Source of the DNA: Lingula anatina
Taxonomy: Eukaryota; Brachiopoda; Lingulata; Lingulida; Lingulidae
Assembly (NCBI RefSeq): GCF_001039355.2
Contig: NW_019775380.1
Span: 126,001 to 182,531, forward strand
Direction: 5' to 3'
DNA length: 56,531 nucleotides
Position 1 is the stretch's first letter; the number at the start of each line of letters is the position of its first letter. The notes under the pieces are model-generated. The model made no database searches, was not told the DNA's origin, and saw only the letters and a program-made list of their open reading frames with translations. Below are positions 11,005-21,000 of this stretch, in pieces. A program made the position numbers and the translations under genes.

Positions 11005-12237
11005 TCACAGACTTTCAAGCAATTCCTGCACAGTTTTCAATGATTTCTCTAAAAAGGCTTTTTCACCATGCCTCAAAATAACAGCCATTTTCTTTCTAGA
11101 CTGAGGTTGACTACCATCTCCCATTTCTTCGCTATCTGTGTCAGAGTCTGCAGGATACTGTGCCAGCATCCCCTGTATCCCGGACTCCAGGAACTTCAGG
11201 ATTTCACCCTCATATTTTGGGTCTACACTGCTGTCAAATGACAGTGCCTCGCTTTCAACTTTCTTTAGGATGTCTTCTGTCCCAAACTGAACCCTTAATG
11301 ATGGAAGCAATTTGGGGGGAAGTGGTGTGGATGCAGAAAGTAAATGAGGCTGGTTAGGATTTACTCCCATTTTTCCCAGTAGACTAAGTTTGTTACTAAA
11401 ACATTCAACTTGAGGACTTAAGGGTGCGTACAATTCTACCACCTCACCAGGGTTATTCTCAATGGTAAACCCATGCAGCTGAAGCAGACGAGCATTAGGG
11501 ACTTCCCCATAGTTAATGAACACCTGCTCACCGGCCTGGTAGTCTTTGTTAGCCATGATACCAATGGTGTTATTGGCCACATTGTAGAAGTGACAGACCT
11601 CAGAGTGTGGATCAGTGTTAAACATATCTGCCACTGGAACTATGTAACGTCCCACCGTCTCATCATTCACCTGAAAGTCCATAGCACGAGACCAGATAGT
11701 TGCCAGTGCCCACAAGTAGATATCGTAGGAATATGACTTCAGAGGTAAAACCTTTGGGAATCTCATGAACACCCGGACAACAATGTTATTATAGTCTGAT
11801 CTTAGCTGAGAATGAAGTTGTTTGGTAATGGTGTAGATCTTTGACCCTTTCAGTTCATCCAGCTCTTCATCTGTCCAGAATATAGTCTGCTGATAAGGTT
11901 CTGCCCCTTGGTCTATCCCAGGTATGAGGCGGATGTGCTCATAGTTAGGTGCCTCTTCACCTTGCAGTCTCTGGTGCATCAAACACAGGGCAATCACATC
12001 ATCTGAACTAAGCTCTGGTACAGCAGCAAAAATGTCCTTCAAGGGCGGATACATCCTAGCCGTCTCCTGGCTCAGGCACAATTCTCTTGGTATTTGCAGA
12101 AGAAGTGATCCCTTTGGGATGTGTGCCTTGGCTATGATGCCTCTACCAGTTACTGGAAAGTTGGCCAGACCCAGCAGTTGATCTGCAACTTTGAAGAGAG
12201 GGTCCTTAGACCTCAACCAGTTACACAAGGCATCCAT
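11005..12237 (-). CDS. SET-domain protein methyltransferase (SETD3/SETD4/SETD6-type, Rubisco-LSMT fold)
   Basis: A 410-residue protein in one exon. The start is ATG at 12237 (MDALCNWLRS). The open frame runs 13 codons further, but those codons lie beyond a clear 3' splice site (TTTTTATTACAG ending at 12242) and begin with TTG, so they are intron. SET-domain landmarks: GRGIIAKAHIPKG (31-43), the long iSET insert of this class, LWALATIWSR (175-184), PVADMFNTDP (201-210), AGEQVFINYG (235-244), then LLQLHGFTIENNP leading into a helical Rubisco-LSMT-like substrate-binding region and an acidic DSDTDSEEMGD patch near the C-terminus. Members methylate Lys or His on non-histone proteins (SETD3 acts on actin). 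The usual N-H of the SAM-binding motif is N-T here (207-208). I cannot decide among SETD3, SETD4, SETD6 or a separate invertebrate clade. Confidence 0.88.
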   Translation of the reverse strand: MDALCNWLRSKDPLFKVADQLLGLANFPVTGRGIIAKAHIPKGSLLLQIPRELCLSQETARMYPPLKDIFAAVPELSSDDVIALCLMHQRLQGEEAPNYEHIRLIPGIDQGAEPYQQTIFWTDEELDELKGSKIYTITKQLHSQLRSDYNNIVVRVFMRFPKVLPLKSYSYDIYLWALATIWSRAMDFQVNDETVGRYIVPVADMFNTDPHSEVCHFYNVANNTIGIMANKDYQAGEQVFINYGEVPNARLLQLHGFTIENNPGEVVELYAPLSPQVECFSNKLSLLGKMGVNPNQPHLLSASTPLPPKLLPSLRVQFGTEDILKKVESEALSFDSSVDPKYEGEILKFLESGIQGMLAQYPADSDTDSEEMGDGSQPQSRKKMAVILRHGEKAFLEKSLKTVQELLESL

Positions 12238-12240
12238 TGT

Positions 12241-12244
12241 ACTG
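12241..12244 (-). other. 3' splice site just upstream of the SETD start codon
   Basis: The minus strand reads TTTTTATTACAG then TACAATGGATG. The AG is followed by only four bases of 5' UTR before the ATG, so at least one non-coding first exon must lie upstream. Strong minus-strand donors at 13218 (ACAAG/GTATAT), 15540 (CGCAG/GTATGC) and 17419 (TTTT/GTAAGTATG) are candidates. Confidence 0.6.
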
Positions 12245-13218
12245 TAATAAAAATAGGACAGTTGAAATAAATGCAATTAATATGTAAAAGAGACTTAGAA
12301 GTAAATGGATGAAATAAAGTTTTTGATAGATTTTTTATCAGTCCTATAAACTACAATTTCAAGTCCCTCCCCATCACCAAATATGGCATATAGAAGTGGG
12401 AAGTGGAGTCAAGTGACATATATTTAAGAATGACCAATTACTACATAGAAAAACAAGTGAAATATAAGAAAAACTTGGTAGTTTGGCAACCACAATCAGA
12501 TCTGGTCATAACCTTACAAAGAAATTTTAGAACCCTCAAAATGGACAATACATGCAAGATGAGAGTAAGTGTAATTCAGAGAAACCATATTGGTTACTTG
12601 TAGAATATACTGGACATTTTCCAGGACTGGCACCACTCAGCAATTCTAGTCATACAAATGCCCAACATTCTGTAAAAATGAACCCTTCAGTATTTGAAGA
12701 GATTGCCACCAGAGCAATGACCTCAAAACCAAGAGAAATATATCAGTATAGTTTTGTTGCTCAGGGCAAGCAGCACATGGAATTGCACTGGAGATTGATA
12801 AAACATTTAATCTGGGGCAGATACACGTGGTTTAATTCATACTCAGATATGACATACACTGTATGTGGCTACCTGTGTACTAATTTTCAAGTCTCTAGCA
12901 CTTGTGAGAAAAAGTCATGCTAAGACTCTTTCGTCATCCCACCTGTTTCCTGTGACACATTGCAAGTCCCAGTTGTAGAAAACATAAGTCAACGTTACAC
13001 GTACAGGTACATGTTACTTATTATGTACATGTATGATGTATACATGTACTAGTCTAGTACTTCCGCGATTAAACGCGCCAACGAAGCATCATTTCTCAAT
13101 GCAGCTTTACAATGATAATTAGCAGACAAAGTACAGCCGTTCAGCACCTTCGACAATATACAAAAATTCTATATAATTATGAAAAAAATTCTTAAATTGT
13201 TACTGATGCCAAATATAC

Positions 13219-13523
13219 CTTGTAAATTCGTTTTCGTCAAAACACGTGCTGTCAGAGCCAGTGTGTGTGATAACATGCTGTCGATAACACATCACGAGTT
13301 TCCTTGTACCAAGACAAGCCTTTTTTTTCGCTACTAACAAATTATTTACAGATGGTGCAACCAAAAGTACATACCACAGGACAACCGTAGAACTAACAAA
13401 TAGTGTTCGCACAAGATCAACGACTTGATATAGTTTAATCCAAAGAGGGGAGGAGGCTTTCTCCCTTTTTGTTGTAAAATTTTCGACCTTACAGAAAAAC
13501 AGATGTTCTTGGTGTCTCGTCAA
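13219..13523 (-). other. Candidate 5' UTR exon of the SETD-like gene
   Basis: The minus strand ends in GAATTTACAAG/GTATATTTGG, a good donor 0.97 kb upstream of the SETD acceptor at 12241. Sequence just upstream on the transcript is less AT-rich than the intron. The left boundary of the exon (transcription start) is a guess. Joined to 12241 it would be non-coding. Confidence 0.25.
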
Positions 13524-14024
13524 ACAGGATTATGTTTTTTATCTAATCATATGAAAAGCAAATTTTTATGGAATCATTATATGGAGGTGCTTTTATTCCT
13601 ACGGTAAAATTAATTAGATTCAGAATTAAATGAATTTTGGCCTATTACTAGTCTATTCGTGACAGAGCGTAATCTAGCCTATTGCAAATGAATAGGGGGC
13701 CTACAATTACAGGTATTTAAAGCCTACGTGAAATTACTTAAATGGCATACAAATCGCCTGTTGACACCTGGCATTTGCACGAGTACGTCATAAAAACACT
13801 TTTAATAGTAGTCGAAAGTATATTTTCTTTTCTTTTCACATTCCATTTATGATAGTAGGCTAATGATAATGACGAAAAAATCATTCCAAGAAGAAATGTC
13901 TGATTGCCAGTTGCGGGTCCTTTGCCTCTATGAAGGATTTTTTTAAAATTTCGCCATGCGCCGGACTTTTCAACCTTTAGACAATAAAAACATCTTCGGT
14001 GCTCTCTCTCCCCCCCCACTCCCC

Positions 14025-14028
<4 letters not shown>

Positions 14029-14068
<40 letters not shown>
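14029..14068. repeat. (CT)n microsatellite
   Basis: About twenty CT dinucleotides after a C-rich stretch. Long open frames on both strands here (Ser-Leu or Glu-Arg runs) are produced by the repeat and are not genes. Confidence 0.95.
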
Positions 14069-14069
<1 letters not shown>

Positions 14070-14394
14070 AACAGTAATTATGGAAAGCACATCTTTTATT
14101 ATACACATAAAAATATGAAATTACAAGAATACAGTTGTAGTTGCAATCATTCAAAAAAGCAACTGAAATATCTGCAGCTATTATTTGAAATCTCATAAAA
14201 TTCATATTATGTAATATTCAATGCCATAACAATAAAACACGTATAATCAAACTTAACGACTTAAGAATTATAAAAAGAACTTATTATCACGTTGGATTAG
14301 CCGCAATTAATGTACAACATAAGCAGTGCAAAAACTATATCTTTTCTTATTTTCACTGTTTCACTATTGTCTTAAGTCTTTGGTTTGAGCATAA

Positions 14395-14454
14395 TCGGGC
14401 ATCAGTTGAAGCATATTTTTCATAGTCGGGCAACAATTGAAGCACATTTTCATA
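14395..14454. repeat. Degenerate tandem repeat, two units of about 30 bp
   Basis: TCGGGCATCAGTTGAAGCAT with its following ATTTTTCATA is followed one base later by TCGGGCAACAATTGAAGCAC with ATTTTCATA. The two units differ at a few positions. Confidence 0.8.
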
Positions 14455-15540
14455 CCCAAACTATGGGCTGCATTAACTGCATAATCCTTATTAGCTTTAC
14501 CAAACTAACGCTCAACAGAGATATGTTAAGGTAATTGGATCTGGTGACCGTTTGATACATGGAATTTTTATTTCATCGTCGCGGAAATGTTTTCAAGAAC
14601 AGAAATAAATATTTGGTGAATTTCGGGGCAGTTATATTGATCGCAATAGCACCTCCTGTTCATTGTTTTCTATCGTCCTGAAGACTGTCTTGTAAAAGAC
14701 CCGTCGAATCTCACAAATAGTTCGTTTGATGGGATAGAATGAGTAACCCTCCAAAAGCGGCAATTTTCGGTGGAAATACCTGGTCGTGGATGCTAGAGAC
14801 TCAACAGTATGGCGAACTGAAGTATTCCTTGCGATAATCCACAGCGTTAGGCAGCTTATCCTGTCACACCCACACTAGCGCTGAAAAATAGATTGCAGAG
14901 AAGGTCAGACAAAAACAAGAAAAGCAAATATAACTGCGCCAGGGGAAAAGTTTACGACTTTGCTACCCTTTCCCATTCAGACAGTGCTAGACAAAGATAT
15001 CAGATTTTACCAACTCAAAACCAATATAATATTCTGTGAAAACTACTGCACATCCAGGTAATGCTTGCAGACGCATGTACACCATGGGGCGCATAGGGCG
15101 ACTCGAGATACTTCAAATAACGGATTATGATCCCGCTTTCGTTTCTTACTTTTTAAAGCCCTACTTCATTCAAGCTTTTATTACTAATTTTGTCCCAAAA
15201 TGCGTTTTCCACACCAATTTTTTTTTAATATCAGACATCTCGTTTCATCATTGGATTTTATAGCCTCGGCGAATAAAGTGCAATACTGTTGGATTTGGCG
15301 GGCGCTTAAGACATGTCGAAAATGAATAAGATCAACTAAAGAGGCACAGAAAATGTGGGAACAACACCTGCTCTAGACCACTGCTTGTTTGCATCATGTT
15401 TTGAAGGGTTTTTTTTACACGAGTGGATAGGTTATAGACCTCGCAAGGCTGGGACACACCGCTACTCCGTTTGCCGGTATGATTTCCCAAACATGGCCAC
15501 AATATACGAAGGTAATAAGTTAAGCCAAGCAATTGCATAC

Positions 15541-15621
15541 CTGCGGTTTTGGCAACAGAAGGCGGTACACCAGACAGCCCGAAACGCACCGAAGTTTTTC
15601 CAGATAATAATCAACTCCCAT
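15541..15621 (-). other. Candidate small first exon or UTR segment
   Basis: ATG at 15621 opens 27 codons (MGVDYYLEKLRC then VYRLLLPKPQ near the end) that run exactly into CCGCAG/GTATGC, a strong donor, in phase 0. Spliced to the SETD acceptor at 12241 the frame stops after five or six codons, so it would not extend the methyltransferase. It may be 5' UTR, belong to another transcript, or be chance. Confidence 0.2.
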
Positions 15622-16387
15622 TCCTAATACCAGAAGGAAAATATACCGATTATAATGTGATATCTATGGTTTCACACGCATTCGGCACAGCACTTAGATT
15701 CCAACTAGGTGTTCTAGTCTGGAATTCACTTATATGATCAAAGCAAAGGTCAAAGGGAAAGTAAAGCAAGTAAAAAGGCGACGGATTCCTAAAGTAAAGT
15801 AAAACAAGAAAGATGTTTATAATTAAAGTTAGTATTCCGTTAGGAAAATGAGTTGAAAAAGAAAGCTTGCAATAAACGAATGAATAAATTTATAAACAAA
15901 TTAAATAAAAAAACTTACAGCAAGCAATTATACTTGTAATTAATCAACCAAGGACCAAATTTCGGGTCATGTTTAAACTTACAAAATAATCATCATAACA
16001 CAATATTGTGCTAAACGGAGCCTCTTCTGTTTGACGATTACTTTTATATTAAGAAACTAAATGCAAACTATTTCATAAATTTTCTAAAAATGAGAGACAT
16101 ATAAAACTTACCATTACCACGTCCAGTCATGGTCATTCATGAAAGTTTGAAACTCAGCCAGGCTTCTCGAATACTAAGCACTGAAATGCAAAAAAACGAA
16201 CCAATTAACCTGTGTAGCAGCAAAATCTACAGGTGAACTGCTATCATACTGAACCACATAAATCCCATCTGTTCACAACATTTGATATATAAACCTCCCA
16301 GATGTACTCCTAAATTCCATTACATTGTACATTGCTTGACATATTCGGCTTATATATGTTGTCCCATTATTTTTCTCGTGGGTGATC

Positions 16388-16408
16388 GGGGGGGGGGAGG
16401 GGGGGGGA
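16388..16408. repeat. G-rich run
   Basis: Two runs of nine and eight G broken by GGAGG, with a following TAAAA. It has G-quadruplex potential on the plus strand. No gene association is visible. Confidence 0.8.
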
Positions 16409-17419
16409 TAAAAATTCAAGTCCCGGGCTATTTTCCCCACCTCTAAAAGTTAGTTTTTATAAACCCAAAACATTGAAGCCCGCCACTTACAATGACCATG
16501 ATTTGAGTCAAATCTATGAATTTGGTTCATTTTGAAGCCATATAAACATACTCAGTGCCTAATGCTGTTTAACAATTTTATACACATAAGTTATAGCTAA
16601 CTAAAGTCAGCGATCCTACACAGATATGTAAGGCATAATAATTCGCTAAAGGTGCGTGGCTGCAGGATAAGCACATTTGCGGCTCTAATGTGTTTTAGTC
16701 TTGCTGAGTAAGATCCTAGAAATTCTTGATTTGTGATAAGAGATACGGCTGGCGAGCCTTGCAGAGGGAAACTATATTTGGGTACATAAACGAAGGCAGA
16801 CGCAAGGTTTTAGTCATCCATCATCGGGGTTGAGTAACAGCAACAAAATATCTACTAAATATTATGCTTCACTCGCCATATCAACCCAACTGTATCTATA
16901 TAGACGGAAAATTATAATAATATTGAATGAAAAACCGATTAAAGAACGAAGCATTGCCGTAGAGTTAATGAATATCTCTATGAAACAACAGATCCTAGAG
17001 GAGATAAGTGTGTTTATAGCAAATTAAAAATGATATACAATAAAATGTATATGATCATAACAATATGTTGATGCATTAATACATCGGTATTGCAGATAAA
17101 AGAGAAGTAAGGAAAATTTGGATATTTCCCATATGGTGCTCTCAAGTTTCAACGTGCTATCAGATGAAACCATTAGTCTTCGAGAATGAAAGAGGCACTT
17201 CGCTACTGGAAGGTCGAATCTAGAAGGTTATTCTGCCCGTAAATTGATTGGCGCTACAGGTACAAAACCATAATTTATGAGCGTGGAGGAAATACACATT
17301 CCTCGATTTGTGTATGTTAAACAACATAGCGTACCCAAAACACTGCACAGGTATACTACACTGCATTATATAATAAATATTATCAATTATAGTAAGAAAT
17401 TGGAAAAAATCATACTTAC

Positions 17420-17546
17420 AAAAGAACGTTTTACTGGTCGTCGCTTTCAAGAATATCCAATCCCTGTGCCATCCAAGGTTTTCTTTTGCTGTAGATCCAT
17501 TCACTTTGGCCAATGTATTCTCCTTTCATTTTGAAATCCTAACTGG
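17420..17546 (-). other. Candidate small exon with a complete 32-codon ORF
   Basis: On the minus strand an acceptor (TTTTATTCTGCCACACCAG) precedes 127 bases that end in TTTT/GTAAGTATG. Inside, ATG at 17529 begins 32 codons (MKGEYIGQSEWIYSKRKPW, then MAQGLDILESDDQ) ending in TAA at 17431-17433. A Trp-containing basic segment followed by an acidic end looks more protein-like than the surrounding frames. It could be an upstream ORF in a 5' leader, a micropeptide gene, or chance. Confidence 0.25.
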
Positions 17547-18040
17547 CTGGTGTGGCAGAATAAAAGTCTTATATGAGAGTGTTTCTTATAACAGAAGCAG
17601 TACTTTTGTTCACCATTTTCCTTTCACTTTCTTAATATTTCCGGTTATTCGAGTAAAAAAGATTATGGATAGTGTTTAAATGCTCGTGTTCCATATGATG
17701 AGCAAAAATAAAAAGCTATAACATATAAATATATCATTGAATGATAAATGTGAAGATTAATGTACATAATATGATTTTGACAAACAAACAACATTGCAGA
17801 CGTAAGACCATTGCCATTGCCCAATTATATTTTGATCCGCACTTCATATCTTTGGTTTTCAAAATTTTCAGTTTCGGTTAAATTCAAAAAGTATTCATGA
17901 AGACCAGTTCTGTTTGATTTTCTTCACATCGTATTTATACTAAATATAGTACCAAAAATGTAAAGGTATGAAATGTGATTTGCGATACTTTTCTAGTCAA
18001 AATACAAAAAAAAAAACAGGTGAAGTCCGAAAGAGCTTAT

Positions 18041-21000
18041 CTATATCGAAATCGTGAAACTTTCGTTTTGTTCACTGGTTTCATAGGATTTATCTTCATC
18101 TTCAGGAATTTCTTCAATTTCAATAGTCTGGTGGCTCTCTACATCTTCACCAGCTGCTTGGTCCATTACCCCAGTACCAGGTTCGATCACGAAGGTTTTG
18201 TCTTGCACACTTGTTGTTGACTTGCCATCTACGGTCGTCGTTACTTCTCTATGCACGTGCATTTGACCGTCTCCAGATGACGACATGGTCTGGCGGGTCT
18301 GGACTTGTTCTACAGTTGATTTCGGTTCTTGAATTTGGACTTTTGAGGCAGCTGCTTGGGCGAATTCATCCATCGCTGATTTACCAGCAGAGAAGAATTC
18401 ATCTGCAGATATAGCTCGTGCCCCTTGGTCCATTACCATGGTACCAGGCTCAATTGCAAACGATTTATCTTGCACAGCAGTTGTCGACTTGCCATCTACG
18501 GTCGTTGTGACTTCCCTGTGTACGTGCATTTGCCCGCCGCCAGATGTCGACATCACTTGCACACCTGCTCCGCTGCCACTGCTGTCACCACCTTGGAACT
18601 TAATCTCAAAACCAGCCTGCCCCGATTGGGACTGTGCTACCTCCCCGCCGCCCTTAGCGACCTGGATCTGGAAATCTGCCGACCCCCCTGTGTCTTGTCC
18701 CATAACTTTTACCTGATCCTGGTGAACCTGAACCGTTTCACCATGGACTTTGACTTCACCACCTGTGCTTACCTCCGCCGCTGGTGTTATATGCACCTGT
18801 TCTTGGATCACCTGCATGGAAGAGCTTGTCGTCTGTGGCTGAGTTTGCTGCTGTGACTGAACTGCAGGTGCCTCCTGAACTTTGACTACTTCCTGTCTGA
18901 CTTCCTGGCTTTTCTGCGCAGACACTGATTCTTGAACCTGGACGGTCTCCTGTTTTACTTCCTGGCCACTACTTTGGATAGTGGGTGCCTGCTGGACCTG
19001 GACAGTCTCCATCTTTACTTCTTGTGAGACACCCCCTGCTTTCCTCCTAGCTTCAGCACGGGCCGCTCTTCTTTGTTCCATCTCAAGCTTTTTCTTCTGC
19101 TGTTGAGGAGTCAGAGGAGGCGTTTGAGGAGTTTTAGGAGTACTTGGTGTAGTCGGTGTTGCTGGAGCTTCCTCTAACTCTCCATGGCGGGTTGTAACCT
19201 TCAGGATTTTCCTTGTCGAAGTGGCTTGTTCAAGGGGATGGGCAATGTCAACCGACACCTTCGGCGACGGTGATAGAATAACTTTTGATGAAGATTTCTT
19301 GGCTTCTTCTACGTCCAAAACAATAGGATCGACTGTACCAACAGTGATTGTCTCCATCTCAACTGGTTGATCACGAGTGCGGGAACCAACAGCAGAGCTC
19401 TTAACTTGGACTTCAGTCTTAGATCTCTCTTGTACGGCCGACGAAGGGGACGCCTGGACCTTTGTTGTCGTTGTTGTCCTAGTTGTTTCTTTCACCCCAG
19501 CGTCTGATGCAGTTCTGCTTGTTTCTGTTACCTTGATGTCTTTCTTTATTTGGCCACCCTCAAAGGTTGTCTTCTCTTGTCTTCGGACTATTTTAGATTC
19601 TTGTTTACTGGTACTTCTGGAACTGCCTGGGGTGAATGTAGCACCGAAAGAGATAGGGGTTGCTTCTGACGTTTGGAATTTTGATGCAAGACCACGACTC
19701 ACTCCTTTTTTGATTGACCCTAATTCTTTTTCGTCTTGCGACAGGGGTTTGAGACTAACAGTTTCTAGACCGCCTTTTTCCTGTTTTCTTTCAACCCTTG
19801 ATGTCTTCTTCAATGTCACTTGCTCTGTAACAGGAGCTTGTTTTATCCATCCTGCATCTTTTTTCTGTTTCAGTGCAACTTGTGGGATAACGGGTGATGC
19901 AGGCGCTGGTTTGGCAGCAGGTTTGGGAGCTGGCTTTGGAGCTGGCTTTGGGGCAACTTCCGGAGCGGGTTGTGGTTTACTAGTAGGTTGTTCAGCAGGT
20001 CTGGTAGCAGGCGCAGGCGCCGACGTTGAGGCAGGCTCAGGAGCGTATGATTGTCCTGGTTGTGGTTTAGATAAAGGTTTTGTCTTTGGCTGCCATCTAC
20101 TTCTATCAGCCTTCTGAGTTTTTACGTCAGAGGCCGAATAAGATGATCCGAAAGAAAAGACTGGAGCCTGTTCTGCATTTGCGCTAAATATGTTCTTTGC
20201 TGCACCAAGTTTCCCTCGTGGTTCAACTTTTTTCAGCTCTGGTTTGGGTTGTGTTTGAGGTTGTGGCTGTGGTGTGGCCTTCATGGCAGGTTTAAGTACA
20301 ACCATCGCTGGTTTCTGAGCTGCTTCTGGCGCGGGTGGTGCAGGTGCGGGCACATGTCTGATAACTGGTGTAGGAGCAGGCTGTGGTGAGGGTTGGGGTG
20401 GTGGGGGTCCTCTGGGTTGCGTGGGCTTTGCTGGTTGTGAAACAGGGGCCGGTGGAGAAGTAGGAGGTGGACCTTGCTGTCTAAATGGCGTAGGCGCACC
20501 TGGGGGACCTTGGGGAGGGATGCTAGGTTGTCCTGGTGCCGGCTGAACTTTCATCATTGTTGGTGGGGGAGGAGCTGCCTGTCCTTGCATCCATGGTGGC
20601 CTGGCATCACCACCTGCAGGCCTCACTTCAGGACCTGGTTGACTTGGCCCAACAGGTGGTATCGGAACAGGGGGCCTCACAGGCCGATAACCACGAGGCA
20701 CTCCCGGTGGCGCAGCAGCAGGGGGTTGCTGAGGAGGTGGGAGTGGTGCACCTTGCTGCCACTGCTGAGGTGGCACTGGGCCTCTTATATGTGGGGGAAG
20801 GATATGTGGCGGTGGTGGCATAGGTGCTCTAGGGGGTGGACCTGCCGGCTGTTGCCATGGTGGTAATTGGGCAGGTGGACTCATGGGAGCTTGACCTGTT
20901 GGGGACGGTGGCATTTGTCGTGGGGATGGTGGTTGTGGTTGACGGGGCTGAACTTGACTTACTTGCTGTTTTTGCTGCAATGTAATAACTTGTTCTTGGC

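Larger units (their letters stand above)
12245..18040. other. Non-coding stretch upstream of the SETD gene
   Basis: About 5.8 kb without a gene that I can defend. It contains a (CT)n tract, a degenerate 30-bp direct repeat, a G-rich run and three short open segments ending in good minus-strand splice donors. It should also contain the promoter and 5' UTR exon(s) of the SETD-like gene and the 3' UTR of the 1522-residue gene, but I cannot place them firmly. Confidence 0.5.

Noticed and set aside
13738-14205. 155-codon minus-strand open frame and its plus-strand partner
   Set aside because: The length comes from the CT repeat (Glu-Arg or Ser-Leu runs). Flanks are AT-rich without splice or start support.
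19377-20117. 246-codon plus-strand open frame
   Set aside because: Antisense shadow of the Pro/Ala/Lys-rich part of the 1522-residue gene. GC-biased repeats suppress stops on the opposite strand.
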